NCBI GenBank assembly: GCA_000378025.1 | Contig: KB899087.1 | Location: 4,018,501-4,082,500 of the forward strand | From: Xanthobacteraceae bacterium 501b | GTDB lineage: Bacteria > Pseudomonadota > Alphaproteobacteria > Rhizobiales > Xanthobacteraceae | Reading direction: 5' to 3' | Length of the DNA: 64,000 bases | Part shown: in pieces, positions 1 to 9,686 of the stretch | Position numbering within the stretch: the stretch's first letter is position 1 | How the letters are laid out: the number at the start of each line of letters is the position of its first letter | Notes under the pieces: generated by a model | What the model was told of the DNA's origin: nothing | The model's database searches: none | Seen by the model: the letters and a program-made list of their open reading frames with translations, nothing else | Program-made: the position numbers and the translations under genes

Positions 1-406
1 CGACCTCCGGCTCGTAATAGCCGGTGAGAAAGCCGTTGGCCTGTCCCAGCGCGGTGATGGTGTAGGGGCGGAACTGCGTCTCGAAGAATTTTCGCGCTAC
101 CGCGTCGCTCGGTTGCCTCGGCAGCCGCGCCGCCCGGGCGCAAATCGGCCGCAGGGCGGTGAAGACCGGGCGGGGCGGGGTGACGCGATCACCCTTGCGG
201 GCGATCGCACCGCAGCTGCGGCGGAAGGCGGCGAGAGCCTTGGCATGGTCGTCCTGCGCCCAGCCGGGCAGGTCGGCAAAGCGGCTCGGCTCAAGCACCG
301 CCTGCGGAAACAGCGGCGCCGGCGCGGCGCGCGCCGGCCCGGCCCCGAGAAGAAGGGCCCCGGTCAGACTTCCGGAAAGGGAAAGGATGAGAAGAAAAGC
401 GCGCAC
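1..406 (-). CDS. mltA: Membrane-bound lytic murein transglycosylase A, N-terminal part (partial)
   Basis: The gene runs leftward and leaves the window at base 1, so only about 135 N-terminal residues are present. A GTG start at 406 gives a hydrophobic signal peptide ending near GPARAAPAP. The family-typical stretches around FFETQFRPYTI and GFLTGYYEPEV, which mark the start of the MltA domain, follow. MltA enzymes cleave the MurNAc-GlcNAc bond of peptidoglycan and form 1,6-anhydro ends. The start lies 12 bases after the stop of the upstream Tim44-like gene, so the two are probably cotranscribed. An ATG at 414 is out of frame with the domain. The identity is firm; the C-terminus and catalytic Asp cannot be seen. 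Confidence 0.9.
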   Translation of the reverse strand, partial: MRAFLLILSLSGSLTGALLLGAGPARAAPAPLFPQAVLEPSRFADLPGWAQDDHAKALAAFRRSCGAIARKGDRVTPPRPVFTALRPICARAARLPRQPSDAVARKFFETQFRPYTITALGQANGFLTGYYEPEV

Positions 407-418
407 CGCGCCATCTTC

Positions 419-1147
419 TCACGAAGCCGCTTCGGTGGCGACAAGCTTCCAGTTGGGGTCGCGGGCGCCCAGCTCCCGGGCGAAGGTCCACACATCGGTC
501 ACATCGGCGACCTGCTCGGCATCGCCATCGACCACGCCGCCGTGCTTGTCGCGGGTGACGGAAATCAGCTGCGACAGGAAGCGCACGGTGATCTGCGCCG
601 AGCGTCCACGGGCGTCGGCCTCGATGATATCGGCCTTCTCGATGCCGACGAACTGCGTCTCCATCGTCTCGCCGCGCTGCTCGCGCTCGGCGATGGCAGC
701 GGCGAAGCCCTCGAACACGTCGCGCGCCAGCAGGTCCTTGAGCGCGGCGCGGTCGCCATGGGCGAAGGCGACGACGATCATCTCATAGGCGGCGCGGGCA
801 CCGGTGAGGAAGTGCTTGGCGTCGAAGTCGCGCTCCTGCGCGGCGATGGCGTCGAGGCCATTGGCCACCGCCGAGCCGACCTCGGCGATTCCGGCCCAGC
901 GCGCCGGCGCGGGTTCGGCATCTTCCAGCGGCTCCACAGGCGCGGGCACGGCCGGCTTGTCATTGGCCGGGCCGGGGAAATTCACCACCTTGTCGGTGGC
1001 GCCCACCGGCGCCTTGGCGGCATCGCGGCGCGAATAGGGGTCGTAGGGCGGCCGCTCGCGCCCCGTACGCTGTCCCAGCACGCTCCGCAGCCGTATGAAA
1101 ATGAACACGGCGAGGGCCAGGAAGATGATCGTATAAATATCGAACAC
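419..1147 (-). CDS. Tim44/TimA family putative adaptor protein
   Basis: The product has 242 aa from a GTG start. The N-terminus, VFDIYTIIFLALAVFIF, is a single membrane anchor of the kind usual for alphaproteobacterial Tim44-like proteins. A charged, proline-rich linker follows, then a Tim44-like/MBA1 domain over roughly residues 90-240. An ATG further upstream would add about 137 residues with no family resemblance, so I chose 1147. Mitochondrial Tim44 tethers Hsp70 to the protein import channel; the bacterial role is not settled and is probably linked to inner-membrane protein handling. Its position next to mltA and secB is the usual alphaproteobacterial arrangement. Confidence 0.85.
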   Translation of the reverse strand: MFDIYTIIFLALAVFIFIRLRSVLGQRTGRERPPYDPYSRRDAAKAPVGATDKVVNFPGPANDKPAVPAPVEPLEDAEPAPARWAGIAEVGSAVANGLDAIAAQERDFDAKHFLTGARAAYEMIVVAFAHGDRAALKDLLARDVFEGFAAAIAEREQRGETMETQFVGIEKADIIEADARGRSAQITVRFLSQLISVTRDKHGGVVDGDAEQVADVTDVWTFARELGARDPNWKLVATEAAS

Positions 1148-1623
1148 GTCGCAGTTCGCCGCTGTTGGCCCCGCCGGAGCCGTTCCGGCGCGGGACTGTA
1201 CATCATGTGGTGCCGACGCGGCTTCTTCCAAGGAAGAACCGACCCGTTCACATGACCTATTTACGACGTCTGGCCGATTTCGCCACCCCGTCCCTGCCCC
1301 AAGGTCATCACATCGGGCGGAACAGCGGGGCGGAACAGCGGGGCGAAACAGCACGGCCGGACATCCACCCGCACAGTAGAGCAAGCCGGCGGCTTCCGCC
1401 AAGCGGCGTGGTTCGCGGTGCCGTTCGCGGCGAGGTTCGTGGCTTGGCCCGCTGGCATGGCAGGACACATGGAAAACGGCGCCGCACCGCGCTTGTGAGC
1501 CGCATCCAACCGTGTTAGCGACACCCGCCCCTTGAAAGACCGGCTGCGGCGGGACCACCGACCCAGCGGCACCATCGCCGGCGCCCCGGATGGCGGAACC
1601 CGGCGAACCCCACGGAGAAACCT
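1148..1623. other. 476-bp divergent intergenic region, Tim44-like gene / secB
   Basis: No convincing gene is visible. An open frame on the plus strand at 1165-1518 is Arg/Pro/His-rich and resembles nothing known. The stretch 1318-1348 contains three imperfect direct copies of a roughly 13-bp unit built on AACAGCGGGGCGG. The region must hold the promoters for both divergent genes. An fxsA gene is often found near secB in relatives, but none is visible here. Confidence 0.5.
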
Positions 1624-2088
1624 ATGGCTGAGACCGACAACGCCCAGATGCCGACGCTGCAGGTGCTGACGCAGTACACGAAAGACCTGTCCTTCGAGAA
1701 TCCTGGCGCGCCGGAATCGCTGGTCGTGAAGGGCCAGCCGCAGATCGGCATCCAGATCAACGTCAATGCCCGGCCGATGCGCGAAGGTTCGGAATATGAA
1801 GTCGAGCTCAAGGTCGAGGCCAAGGCCGAGCTGAACGGCAAGACGCTGTTCGCGCTGGAGCTGGCCTATGCCGGCATCTTCCGCGCCCAGAACGTGGCGC
1901 AGGAAACCATCCATCCCTTCATCCTGATCGAATGCCCGCGCATGCTGTTCCCCTTCGCGCGGCAGATCGTCGCCGACACGGTGCGCAATGGCGGCTTCCC
2001 GCCGCTGATGATCGATCCGGTCGATTTCGTCACGCTGTATCGCCAGCGCATGGCGCAGCAGGCGCCGAGCAACGTGCTCGCGTCCTGA
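1624..2088 (+). CDS. secB: Protein-export chaperone SecB
   Basis: The product has 154 aa, a normal length. SecB is a cytosolic tetrameric chaperone that keeps secretory precursors unfolded and delivers them to SecA. Family landmarks are visible across the protein: [16 protein letters not shown] near the N-terminus, the central acidic beta-strand region, and the [20 protein letters not shown] block that is nearly invariant, followed by the flexible C-terminal tail. An ACGGAGAAACCT sequence just upstream supplies the ribosome binding site for the ATG. Confidence 0.98.
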   Translation: MAETDNAQMPTLQVLTQYTKDLSFENPGAPESLVVKGQPQIGIQINVNARPMREGSEYEVELKVEAKAELNGKTLFALELAYAGIFRAQNVAQETIHPFILIECPRMLFPFARQIVADTVRNGGFPPLMIDPVDFVTLYRQRMAQQAPSNVLAS

Positions 2089-2131
2089 CGCCGGCCTTTC
2101 GAGCCTGATCTGAACAGCACGGCCGGCGGCG

Positions 2132-2830
2132 TCAGCTTCCGGCCGTGTAGTCTTTCCAGATGGCGTTCTCGCCCAGCGTGGCGATGAAGGCGGCATGGGC
2201 GGCGGCCTCCGCCTCGTTGCCGCGCGGCGCCAGCGGCCGCGGGCGCTGCATCGGGCTCGTCACCTGGCCCTCGATCACGATGACGGTGGCGTCCGAGGCA
2301 GTCAGGCTCAGCGCCGTCTGCTTGCCGCCGCACAGTTCGGCATAAACCTCCGCCAGCAATTCGGAATCCAGCAGCGCCCCGTGCTTGGTGCGGCGCGAGC
2401 TGTTGATGCCGTAGCGGTTCATCAGGTCGTCGAGACGATTCGACGCACCCGGATGCCGCCGCCGCGCCAGCGAGAGTGTGTCGACCACCCGGTCGAAGGT
2501 CAGCGCCGGCCGGCCGATCTTCGCCAGCTCCGCATTGAGGAAGCCGATATCGAAGGCGGCGTTGTGGATGACCAGCGGGTCGCCGGCGATGAAGGCGAGG
2601 AAGTCGTCCGCCACCTGGGCGAAGAGCGGCTTGTCGGCGAGAAATTCGCTCGACAGCCCATGCACGTTGAACGCCTCCACCGGCATGTCGCGCTGGGGGT
2701 TCAGATAGACATGGTAGACCTGCCCCGTCGGGATGCGGTTGAAGATCTCGACGCAGCCGATTTCGACCAGCCGGTCGCCGGTGAGCGGGTTGAGGCCGGT
2801 GGTCTCGGTGTCGAGCACGATCTCACGCAT
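2132..2830 (-). CDS. dnaQ: DNA polymerase III epsilon subunit (3'-5' proofreading exonuclease)
   Basis: The product has 232 aa. It is a DEDD-family exonuclease: Exo I is DTETTGL near residue 7, Exo II is around [11 protein letters not shown], and Exo III lies in the [14 protein letters not shown] segment, which supplies His and Asp of the DEDDh type. It proofreads within the Pol III core. The start ATG overlaps the end of coaE by 8 bases (ATGCGTGA), and that overlap decides the start over a longer frame that runs into coaE. It is the last gene of the tightly overlapping ppsR-maf-aroE-coaE-dnaQ operon. Confidence 0.97.
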   Translation of the reverse strand: MREIVLDTETTGLNPLTGDRLVEIGCVEIFNRIPTGQVYHVYLNPQRDMPVEAFNVHGLSSEFLADKPLFAQVADDFLAFIAGDPLVIHNAAFDIGFLNAELAKIGRPALTFDRVVDTLSLARRRHPGASNRLDDLMNRYGINSSRRTKHGALLDSELLAEVYAELCGGKQTALSLTASDATVIVIEGQVTSPMQRPRPLAPRGNEAEAAAHAAFIATLGENAIWKDYTAGS

Positions 2831-3455
2831 CGCCGTCTCCTTGTTCTGCGTCCGCGCCGCGCGCCGCCCGCAGCTGGTGCAGCAGCTCTGCCATAGCGGC
2901 CCGGGCCGGGTCGAGCCCCTGGCTGGTGTCGAGCACAAAATCGGCGCGCCGGCGCTTCTCGGCATCGGGCATCTGCCGGGCGAGGATGGCGGCGAAGGTT
3001 TCTTCGCTCATGCCGGGCCGGGCCATCACCCGGGCGCGCTGCACCTCTTCCGGCGCCGTCACCACAAGCACGGCGTCGACCCGGCCCTGCGCCCCGGTCT
3101 CATACAGCAGCGGAATGTCGAGCACGGCGATGGGTTCGCCCGCCGCCGCCGCCTGTTCGAGAAAGGCCTTTTCCCGCGCCCGCACCAGTGGGTGGACGAT
3201 GGCTTCCAGCCGCTTCATCGCGTCGTCGTCGCCGAACACGCGGGCGCCCAGAAGCGCGCGGTCGACCCGCCCCTCCACCACCACGCCGGGAAACGCCGCA
3301 CCCACCGGGCCGACGCCTTCCGCGCCATAAAGCGCATGCACCGCCGCATCGGCATCGTGCACCGGCACGCCGAGCGCGCGGAAAATCTGCGCCGTAGTCG
3401 ATTTGCCCATGCCGATCGAGCCGGTCAGCCCCAGCCGGAAGGGGCGCGCCCTCAC
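2823..3455 (-). CDS. coaE: Dephospho-CoA kinase
   Basis: The product has 210 aa. It catalyses the last step of coenzyme A synthesis, ATP-dependent phosphorylation of dephospho-CoA at the ribose 3'-hydroxyl. The P-loop GSIGMGKST sits at residues 12-20 and is followed by the [10 protein letters not shown] segment typical of the family. DIPLLYE, the conserved lid/substrate motif, is near residue 115. It overlaps aroE by 4 bases and dnaQ by 8 bases, which indicates translational coupling. Confidence 0.97.
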   Translation of the reverse strand: MRARPFRLGLTGSIGMGKSTTAQIFRALGVPVHDADAAVHALYGAEGVGPVGAAFPGVVVEGRVDRALLGARVFGDDDAMKRLEAIVHPLVRAREKAFLEQAAAAGEPIAVLDIPLLYETGAQGRVDAVLVVTAPEEVQRARVMARPGMSEETFAAILARQMPDAEKRRRADFVLDTSQGLDPARAAMAELLHQLRAARGADAEQGDGDA

Positions 3456-4297
3456 GCCAGTTGCCCCTTGGCCTTCAGATCATCGATCGCCAGCGCCCGC
3501 AGCTCCGGCGTCACCTCCGGGCGCACGCCGAACCAGCGCGCGAAGCCCGGCACCGCCTGGTGCAGCAGCATGCCGAGCCCGTCCACAGTGGCGAGGCCGC
3601 GCGCCTTGGCCGCCCGCAAGAGCGGGGTTTCCAGCGGCACATAGACGATGTCCGTTACCAGCGCGTCCGGCGACAGGGCGGAAAGGTCGATATCGAGCGG
3701 CGGCTGGCCCTTCATCCCCAGCGAGGTGGTGTTGACCAGCAGCCGGCAGCCGATCAGCCGCCCGCCAAGGTCGCGCCAGTCGATCGGCAACACCCGCGGG
3801 CCGAACTGGTCGCGCAACGCTTCGGCCCGTGCCCGCGTGCGGTTGGCCACCACCACGCGATCGACGCCGCGCTCCAGCAGACCGTAGACAACAGCCCGCG
3901 CCGCGCCGCCGGCGCCCAGCACCACCGCCTCGCCGAGCGCCCGCGCCCAGTCCGGCTCGGCGGCGTCGAGATTGGCGAGAAAGCCATGCACATCGGTATT
4001 GGCGCCGTGAAGCGCGCCATCCTGCAGCCAGATCGTGTTGACCGCGCCCAGCGCCGCCGCCACCGGATCACGCGCGACACAGGCGCGGAAGGCAGCTTCC
4101 TTGTGCGGCACGGTGACATTGCCACCGACGAGGCCAGAGGCGGCGAAATCGGCGAGAAAGCCGTCAATATTCTCAGGCGCGACATCGCGCACGCCATAGG
4201 CGCCATCAATGCCGTGCTGGGCCAACCAGTAGCCATGGATCAGCGGCGAGCGCGAATGGCTGACGGGATGGCCGATAATCGCCACGTTGCGGGTCAC
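3452..4297 (-). CDS. aroE: Shikimate dehydrogenase (NADP+)
   Basis: The product has 281 aa. It reduces 3-dehydroshikimate to shikimate in aromatic amino-acid synthesis. Visible motifs are [13 protein letters not shown] (shikimate-binding serines), NVTVPHKE with the catalytic lysine, NTD further on, and the nucleotide-binding GAGGAARAV with [10 protein letters not shown] as the NADP phosphate clamp. The C-terminal [13 protein letters not shown] is also characteristic. It shares ATGA overlaps with maf upstream and coaE downstream. Confidence 0.97.
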   Translation of the reverse strand: MTRNVAIIGHPVSHSRSPLIHGYWLAQHGIDGAYGVRDVAPENIDGFLADFAASGLVGGNVTVPHKEAAFRACVARDPVAAALGAVNTIWLQDGALHGANTDVHGFLANLDAAEPDWARALGEAVVLGAGGAARAVVYGLLERGVDRVVVANRTRARAEALRDQFGPRVLPIDWRDLGGRLIGCRLLVNTTSLGMKGQPPLDIDLSALSPDALVTDIVYVPLETPLLRAAKARGLATVDGLGMLLHQAVPGFARWFGVRPEVTPELRALAIDDLKAKGQLA

Positions 4298-4926
4298 AGC
4301 AGAAGTCCTTCGGAGCGGAGAAAGCCGAGCAGCGGCAGCAGCGGCAGTCCCAGTATCACCGAATGGTCGCCCTCGACACGGGCGAACAGATGAATGCCAA
4401 GCCCCTCCAGCTGGTAGCCGCCAACGCTGGAGAGCACCGCATCGCCGGCCGCCTCGAGATAGGCCTCAAGCGCGGCGTCATCGAGCGGGCGCAGGGTGAG
4501 ATGGGCGCTTTCCACCGTCGCCCACAGCACCGCGCCGTCGCGCGCCACCGCGACCGCCGAATGCAGGGCATGGGTGCGGCCGGCCAGACGGGCGATCTGC
4601 GCCTTCGCCGCCGCCCGGTCCGCCGGCTTGTGGAAGGCCTCATCGCCCAGTGCCAGCGTCTGGTCGGCACCAATCACCAGCCGCCCGTGATGCTCGCTTG
4701 CCCCCGCCAGCGCCTTGGCGCGGGCAAGCTCCAGCGCGACGGCAGGCGGCGCGGCGCCGCCCTCCACCGCCTGCGCCTCAATCGCCCGCTCATCCACCTC
4801 AGCCCTCACCACCGCGAAGGGCAGGCGGGCCGCCTCCAGCAAGGCGCGGCGGGCCGCGCTCTTGGAGGCCAGCAGCAGCGGCGCCGTCCCGCGCCAGAGG
4901 CCGTTGTCGCCTTCGGTGTCAGCCAT
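4294..4926 (-). CDS. maf: Maf family nucleoside triphosphate pyrophosphatase
   Basis: The product has 210 aa. Maf proteins hydrolyse non-canonical or modified nucleoside triphosphates to monophosphates. [15 protein letters not shown] near residue 18 is the Maf signature loop, and IGADQTLAL near residue 83 carries the catalytic aspartate. [10 protein letters not shown] is the conserved C-terminal motif. It overlaps ppsR by 8 bases and aroE by 4. The exact substrate subclass (dTTP/UTP versus m7GTP type) is not something I can assign. Confidence 0.95.
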   Translation of the reverse strand: MADTEGDNGLWRGTAPLLLASKSAARRALLEAARLPFAVVRAEVDERAIEAQAVEGGAAPPAVALELARAKALAGASEHHGRLVIGADQTLALGDEAFHKPADRAAAKAQIARLAGRTHALHSAVAVARDGAVLWATVESAHLTLRPLDDAALEAYLEAAGDAVLSSVGGYQLEGLGIHLFARVEGDHSVILGLPLLPLLGFLRSEGLLL

Positions 4927-5785
4927 TGGGATTCTCGGTCAGTTTGCGCCGGCGCTCCTGCAGCAGGGCGATGATCGCCGCCGCCGTCTCCTCGATGGAG
5001 CGGCGGGTGACATCGATCATCGGCCAGCCATGGCGGGCGCAGAGCCGGCGGGAAAAGGCGATTTCCTCCGCCACCGCCTGGCGGTCGGTATAGGTGTCGG
5101 CCGCCTGCGCCGCGTTCAGCCCGAGCAGCCGGTTGCGGCGGATTTCCACCACCCGGTCGGCGCTGGCGAGCAGGCCGACGATCAGCGGCCGCTTGAGATC
5201 AGCCAAGCCCGGTGGCACCGGCAGGCTCGGCACCAGCGGGATATTGGCGGTCTTGATGCCGCGATTGGCGAGATAGATGCTGGTCGGCGTCTTGGAGGAG
5301 CGGGAAATGCCGAGCAGCACCACATCGGCGGCTTCCAGCCCGTCCACATGCTGGCCGTCATCATGCATGACGGTGAAGTTCATCGCGTCGATGCGGCGGA
5401 AATAATCGCCGTCGAGCTGGTGCTGGCCGCCGACGCGCGGTTCCGGCACACCGCCGAGATAGGCCTGGAACAGCTGCACCACAGGCGCCAGTACGGAGAG
5501 CACCGGCACGCCATGGTCGCGGCAATAGGTCTTCAGCCGATTGCGCAGTTCCGGATCGGTGAGGGTGTAGAGCACGATGCCGGGGAATTCATCGATCGCC
5601 TGCACCACCTTGTCGAGCTGCTTGTGCGAGCGCACCAGCGGGTAAATGTGCTCGATCGGCTTCACATCATACTGCGCCGCCGCCGCCCGGCCGACGCTGA
5701 TCAGCGTCTCGCCGGTGGAATCCGACACGAGATGGAGGTGGTAGTAGCTCTCCGACGGGCGGGCGGAATCAGTCACCCCGGTCAT
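4919..5785 (-). CDS. ppsR: Pyruvate, phosphate/water dikinase regulatory protein (bifunctional kinase/pyrophosphorylase, DUF299)
   Basis: The product has 288 aa. The family phosphorylates and dephosphorylates a threonine on PEP synthase or PPDK and so switches it off and on. The N-terminus [19 protein letters not shown] is diagnostic, and the nucleotide-binding loop [15 protein letters not shown] is near residue 160. The ATG at 5785 is chosen because it directly precedes the conserved start; a longer frame to 5929 runs through the origin candidate. The start codon lies inside a DnaA-box-like sequence (5782-5790). It is equivalent to the RP001 gene that borders the origin in other alphaproteobacteria. 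Confidence 0.95.
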   Translation of the reverse strand: MTGVTDSARPSESYYHLHLVSDSTGETLISVGRAAAAQYDVKPIEHIYPLVRSHKQLDKVVQAIDEFPGIVLYTLTDPELRNRLKTYCRDHGVPVLSVLAPVVQLFQAYLGGVPEPRVGGQHQLDGDYFRRIDAMNFTVMHDDGQHVDGLEAADVVLLGISRSSKTPTSIYLANRGIKTANIPLVPSLPVPPGLADLKRPLIVGLLASADRVVEIRRNRLLGLNAAQAADTYTDRQAVAEEIAFSRRLCARHGWPMIDVTRRSIEETAAAIIALLQERRRKLTENPNG

Positions 5786-6111
5786 CCACAGGCCTGTGCA
5801 TAGGATGGGAACAAGCCATGCCCTTTGCCCGTTCGCAAGGGGAGGGCTGGGGACAGCGGCCGTTTTCCTCCACAGGTGACACCCTGTGCGCTTTATCAAG
5901 GCGCATGCGGCGAACTGCGTGGATAACACCGCACGCGGCGGCTAAGCCCTTAAACCGGCTGAATTTTGGATTCATCCGCGGCCGGCGCGCCAGCGCCTAG
6001 GCTGGGGGCGTATTGTGGGCGGGGAGGAACATCTCTAATCCCCTGCTCACTACACAGACAACCTTCGATTCAAAGTGCTTAAAGAAGTATGAAGAGGCAG
6101 GGGACAAACGG
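5782..6111. other. oriC: Candidate chromosomal origin of replication (oriC) between ppsR and hemE
   Basis: Noncoding stretch between divergent ppsR and hemE. DnaA-box-like 9-mers compared with TTWTNCACA: 5782-5790 (8/9), 5795-5803 on the complement (8/9), 5866-5874 (7/9) and 5918-5926 on the complement (8/9). GANTC (CcrM-type) sites lie at 5969 and 6067. A CtrA-like box TTAA-N7-TGAA (7/8) is at 6079-6093. The part from about 6030 to 6100 is visibly AT-richer and could unwind. In Caulobacter and Rickettsia the origin is bracketed by hemE and RP001/ppsR homologues, as here. No box is perfect, so this is strong on synteny and moderate on sequence. Confidence 0.7.
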
Positions 6112-7188
6112 ATGGAAAGCGCCGGAATGGAAAGCACCACGGCAGGGGCCAGCGTGAAGAACGAGCCGATCCTGCTGCAGGCGCTGGACGGACAGGTGCC
6201 CAGCCGCACGCCGATCTGGATGATGCGCCAGGCCGGGCGCTATCTCCCGGAATACCGGGCGGTGCGCGAGAAGGCCGGCGATTTCCTCACCCTCTGCTAC
6301 ACGCCCGATCTCGCGGTCGAAGTGACGCTGCAGCCGATCCGCCGTTTCGGCTTCGATGCGGCGATCCTGTTCTCCGACATACTCGTCGTGCCGCACGCGC
6401 TCGGCTGCCCGCTGACCTTCGAGGCCGGGGAAGGGCCCCGCCTCGTGCCTGTGACGAATGGTGCCGAGCTTGCCGCGCTGCGCGAGACGCTGGACCCGGA
6501 CAAGATCGACCGGGTGCTGGAAGCGGTCACTCGCATCCGCGCCGAACTTCCCAGCGAGACCGCGCTGCTCGGCTTCTGCGGCGCGCCGTGGACGGTGGCG
6601 ACCTACATGATCGCCGGGCGCGGCACGCCGGACCAGGCACCGGCGCGGCTCGCCTCCTTGCGCGATCCCGATTTCTTCACCGCGCTGATCGACCGGCTGG
6701 TGGAAACCTCGGCGCGTTATCTCATCGGCCAGCTCAAGGCCGGCGCCGATGCGGTGCAGATCTTCGACAGTTGGTCCGGGGTGCTCGATCCCACAAGCTT
6801 CCGCCGCTGGTCGATTGAACCGATCGCCCGCATCGTCGCGCTGGTGCGGGCTGAAGTGCCCGGCGCGCGGATCATCGCCTTTCCCAAGGGCGCCACATTG
6901 TCCGGCCTCACCGCGATGGTGCAGGCATCAGGCGTCAATGCGGTGGGGCTCGACTGGACGGCCGACCGCCCGGCGACGCGCTATGCGTTGGGGGGCAAAT
7001 GCGCGCTGCAGGGCAATCTCGATCCACTCACCCTGATCGCCGGCGGCCGGGCACTCGACGCCAGCATCGACGCCATCCTGGCGGATTTCCGCGGCGCCTC
7101 GCATGTGTTCAATCTCGGCCACGGCATCCGCCCGGAAACGCCGATCGCCCATGTCGAGCAGATGATCGCCCGGATTCGCGGCGGCTGA
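6112..7188 (+). CDS. hemE: Uroporphyrinogen decarboxylase
   Basis: The product has 358 aa. It decarboxylates uroporphyrinogen III to coproporphyrinogen III in haem synthesis. [16 protein letters not shown] near residue 32 is the first family signature, with the substrate-gripping Arg, and [14 protein letters not shown] is the second. FSDILV carries the essential Asp. I chose ATG 6112, behind a GAGGCAGGGG stretch; an in-frame ATG at 6013 would extend into the origin candidate with no family resemblance. hemJ follows after the repeat element. Confidence 0.97.
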   Translation: MESAGMESTTAGASVKNEPILLQALDGQVPSRTPIWMMRQAGRYLPEYRAVREKAGDFLTLCYTPDLAVEVTLQPIRRFGFDAAILFSDILVVPHALGCPLTFEAGEGPRLVPVTNGAELAALRETLDPDKIDRVLEAVTRIRAELPSETALLGFCGAPWTVATYMIAGRGTPDQAPARLASLRDPDFFTALIDRLVETSARYLIGQLKAGADAVQIFDSWSGVLDPTSFRRWSIEPIARIVALVRAEVPGARIIAFPKGATLSGLTAMVQASGVNAVGLDWTADRPATRYALGGKCALQGNLDPLTLIAGGRALDASIDAILADFRGASHVFNLGHGIRPETPIAHVEQMIARIRGG

Positions 7189-7200
7189 CGACTTGGACGC

Positions 7201-7293
7201 CGTCATGGCCGGGCCTGACCCGGCCATCCACGTCTTCGCTATGGGCCGAGGTCGGACAAGTCGTGGATGCCCGGCCCGAGGCCGGGCATGACG
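7201..7293. repeat. Paired intergenic palindromic repeat between hemE and hemJ
   Basis: Two roughly 32-bp modules (7201-7232 and 7262-7293) lie in inverted orientation about a 29-bp spacer. Both begin or end with CGTCATG and CGTGGAT. Each module is itself palindromic around a GCCGGGCCTGACCCGGC-like core. The same family of sequence recurs twice at 25.9-26.15 kb. It could form a large cruciform or hairpin in the hemE-hemJ transcript. Confidence 0.75.
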
Positions 7294-7309
7294 TTGTGCA
7301 GGGAACGGG

Positions 7310-7741
7310 GTGTCGATGCTCTACGACTGGATCAAGGCGCTGCATGTGATCGCCATCATCTCCTGGATGGCGGCGCTGCTCTACATGCCCCGGCTGATGG
7401 TCTATCACTGCGACGCGCCCCAAGGCTCGCCGCAGTCGGAAACCTTCAAGGTGATGGAACGGCGCCTGCTCAAGGCGATCGCCCGTCCCGCCATGGCGGT
7501 GAGCTGGCTGGCCGGGCTGTATCTCGCCTGGCAGGGCGGATGGTTCGTCTCCGGCTGGTTTCACGTGAAACTGGCGCTGGTGCTGGGCATGACCGTCGCG
7601 CAGGAATATCAGGCCCGCTGGGTGGCCGATTTCGCCGCCGACCGGAACACGCGGCCGGCGCGCTTTTTCCGGATCATGAACGAGGTGCCGACGCTGCTGA
7701 TGATCGGCATCGTCATCATGGTCATCGTAAAGCCGTTTTAA
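7310..7741 (+). CDS. hemJ: Protoporphyrinogen IX oxidase HemJ
   Basis: The product has 143 aa from a GTG at 7310 (141 aa from the ATG at 7316). HemJ is a small four-helix membrane enzyme that oxidises protoporphyrinogen IX to protoporphyrin IX, replacing oxygen-dependent HemY. The conserved histidine is in [15 protein letters not shown], followed by [19 protein letters not shown] and [16 protein letters not shown] are also family-typical. The FHVK codons form a parS-like palindrome (7557-7572). Its place behind hemE fits one haem-synthesis unit. Confidence 0.93.
   Translation: MSMLYDWIKALHVIAIISWMAALLYMPRLMVYHCDAPQGSPQSETFKVMERRLLKAIARPAMAVSWLAGLYLAWQGGWFVSGWFHVKLALVLGMTVAQEYQARWVADFAADRNTRPARFFRIMNEVPTLLMIGIVIMVIVKPF
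7557..7572. promoter_or_regulatory. parS: parS-like ParB binding site inside hemJ
   Basis: GGTTTCACGTGAAACT matches the consensus TGTTTCACGTGAAACA at 14 of 16 positions; the inner 14-bp palindrome is perfect. It lies in the hemJ reading frame, encoding FHVK and flanking residues. It is the parS-like site nearest the candidate oriC, about 1.5 kb away. Confidence 0.85.
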
Positions 7742-7985
7742 GCCGCTCAAAGCTTGTGACGGCGCACTTGCGCCGAATCGTGCCTTTGCCTATGGTGCGC
7801 GAACTCCACGAAGCTGGCTGTCGCTCCGTTCAGACGGGCATCTCCCCGATGCCGCACGGTGTGCCGGACAAGAAGCCGATCCCCTCGGCCTGGGTCCGCA
7901 GACCAGCGCTTCCCACCTTTTGTCGTTTCGGCGGGTGTTTTCCCGACCGGCTACGTCCACATTAGACATATCGAGGCCCTTTCCC

Positions 7986-9251
7986 ATGGGGGAAATGAAG
8001 CTCCAGGACCTCAAGTCCAAGAACCCCGCCGAACTTCTCGTGGTTGCGGAGGAGCTTGAGGTCGAGAACGCCAGCACGCTGCGCAAGCAGGAGCTGATGT
8101 TCGCCATTCTCAAGCAGCTCGCCGCCAAGGACACCGACATCATCGGTGAGGGCGTGGTCGAGATCCTTTCCGACGGTTTCGGCTTCCTGCGCTCGCCGGA
8201 CGCGAATTATCTGCCCGGCCCCGATGACATCTATGTCTCGCCGAGCCAGATCCGCCGCTTCGGCCTGCGCACCGGCGACACGGTCGAAGGCCAGATCCGC
8301 TCCCCGAAGGATGGGGAGCGCTACTTCGCCCTCCTCAAGGTCAACACGATCAATTTTGAGGACCCGGACAAGATCCGGCACAAGATCAACTTCGACAACC
8401 TGACCCCGCTCTATCCCGACGAGCGGCTGAAGCTGGAAATCGAAGACCCGACGCGCAAGGATTTCTCCGCCCGCGTCATCGATGTCGTGGCGCCGATCGG
8501 CAAGGGCCAACGCGGCCTGATCGTCGCCCCGCCGCGCACCGGCAAGACCGTGCTGCTGCAGAACATCGCCCAGTCCATCACCACCAATCATCCCGAGTGC
8601 TACCTGATCGTGCTGCTCATCGACGAGCGGCCGGAGGAAGTCACCGACATGCAGCGCTCGGTGAAGGGCGAGGTGGTCTCCTCCACCTTCGACGAGCCGG
8701 CCCAGCGCCATGTGCAGGTCGCGGAAATGGTGATCGAGAAGGCCAAGCGCCTCGTCGAGCACAAGCGCGACGTGGTGATCCTGTTGGATTCGATCACCCG
8801 CCTCGGCCGCGCCTACAACACCGTCGTGCCGTCGTCGGGCAAGGTGCTGACCGGCGGTGTCGACGCCAACGCGCTGCAGCGCCCCAAGCGCTTCTTCGGC
8901 GCGGCGCGTAACATCGAAGAGGGCGGCTCGCTCACCATCATCGCCACCGCGCTGGTCGATACCGGCTCGCGCATGGACGAGGTGATCTTCGAGGAGTTCA
9001 AGGGCACCGGCAATTCCGAGGTCATTCTCGACCGCAAGGTGTCGGACAAGCGGGTGTTCCCGGCCATCGACATCACGCGCTCGGGCACCCGCAAGGAAGA
9101 GCTGCTTGTGCCGGCCGACGTTTTGAAGAAGATGTACGTCCTGCGCCGCATCCTGAACCCGATGGGGACGGTCGACGCGATCGAGTTCCTGGTCGACAAG
9201 CTGCGCCAGACCAAGACCAATGGCGACTTCTTCGACTCGATGAACACGTAA
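7986..9251 (+). CDS. rho: Transcription termination factor Rho
   Basis: The product has 421 aa, the usual length. Rho is a hexameric RNA helicase that terminates untranslated transcripts. The N-terminal [15 protein letters not shown] opens the Rho-N domain. The cold-shock-like RNA-binding domain includes [19 protein letters not shown]. Walker [13 protein letters not shown] is near residue 178, [10 protein letters not shown] is Walker B, and the Q/R loops and C-terminal [13 protein letters not shown] follow. I chose ATG 7986; an in-frame ATG at 7920 adds 22 unrelated residues, and a second internal ATG is at 7995. A leader of about 240 bases separates it from hemJ and could mediate autoregulation, a known theme for rho. 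Confidence 0.97.
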   Translation: MGEMKLQDLKSKNPAELLVVAEELEVENASTLRKQELMFAILKQLAAKDTDIIGEGVVEILSDGFGFLRSPDANYLPGPDDIYVSPSQIRRFGLRTGDTVEGQIRSPKDGERYFALLKVNTINFEDPDKIRHKINFDNLTPLYPDERLKLEIEDPTRKDFSARVIDVVAPIGKGQRGLIVAPPRTGKTVLLQNIAQSITTNHPECYLIVLLIDERPEEVTDMQRSVKGEVVSSTFDEPAQRHVQVAEMVIEKAKRLVEHKRDVVILLDSITRLGRAYNTVVPSSGKVLTGGVDANALQRPKRFFGAARNIEEGGSLTIIATALVDTGSRMDEVIFEEFKGTGNSEVILDRKVSDKRVFPAIDITRSGTRKEELLVPADVLKKMYVLRRILNPMGTVDAIEFLVDKLRQTKTNGDFFDSMNT

Positions 9252-9317
9252 GGCGAAAACACAAGGCAAGCACGCCCACGGCGAAAACGCCGGGGCGAGG
9301 CCGCTGGGAGGCGGGGC

Positions 9318-9686
9318 ATGCGGGCAGGGCGGATCACTCGGCTTTCGTTGATATCGCTTCCTGTGGCGCTGCTTCTGGCGCTGCCGGTCCAGGCCGGCGT
9401 CGCCGAGCGCGAACCGCCCATGGCCGAGCTGTGGCTCTTCGTCATCGGTATCGCCGCGCTGAGTTGGGTCATGGCCTGCCGGCGCTGGTGGCTGCCCCTT
9501 GCTGTGTGGCTGCCCACCGCCCTGTTCGTCGCCAGCCTCATCGCCGATTTCGCCGACCCGGTGATCGGGCCGGCGGTGCGCGAGGAACTCGGCCTCGCCT
9601 ATGTCCTGCAGGCGGACCTTGCCGGCGCGCTGCTGCTGGTCGTGCCGCTCATGCTGGCCAATATCCGCTTCAGCCGAAAAGACTGA
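9318..9686 (+). CDS. Hypothetical membrane protein
   Basis: The product has 122 aa and no family I recognise. It starts with a basic stretch and a cleavable-looking signal (residues 1-26, ending LPVQAG). Two further hydrophobic segments are around residues 37-68 (with a CRRWW turn) and 93-115, so it is probably an inner-membrane protein. It lies 66 bases downstream of rho on the same strand and may be cotranscribed. A GGGAGGCGGGGC stretch ahead of the ATG provides a ribosome binding site. Confidence 0.7.
   Translation: MRAGRITRLSLISLPVALLLALPVQAGVAEREPPMAELWLFVIGIAALSWVMACRRWWLPLAVWLPTALFVASLIADFADPVIGPAVREELGLAYVLQADLAGALLLVVPLMLANIRFSRKD

Noticed and set aside
113..1255. Plus-strand open frame of 380 codons over mltA and the Tim44-like gene
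   Set aside because: Both minus-strand genes are supported by motifs and signal peptides; the plus frame is Arg/Gly-rich shadow.
1316..1348. Short direct repeats upstream of secB considered as a CRISPR or iteron array
   Set aside because: Unit of about 13 bp without spacers, three imperfect copies only; no cas or rep gene.
1165..1518. 117-codon plus-strand open frame in the Tim44/secB gap, considered as FxsA
   Set aside because: No membrane helices and no FxsA-like sequence.
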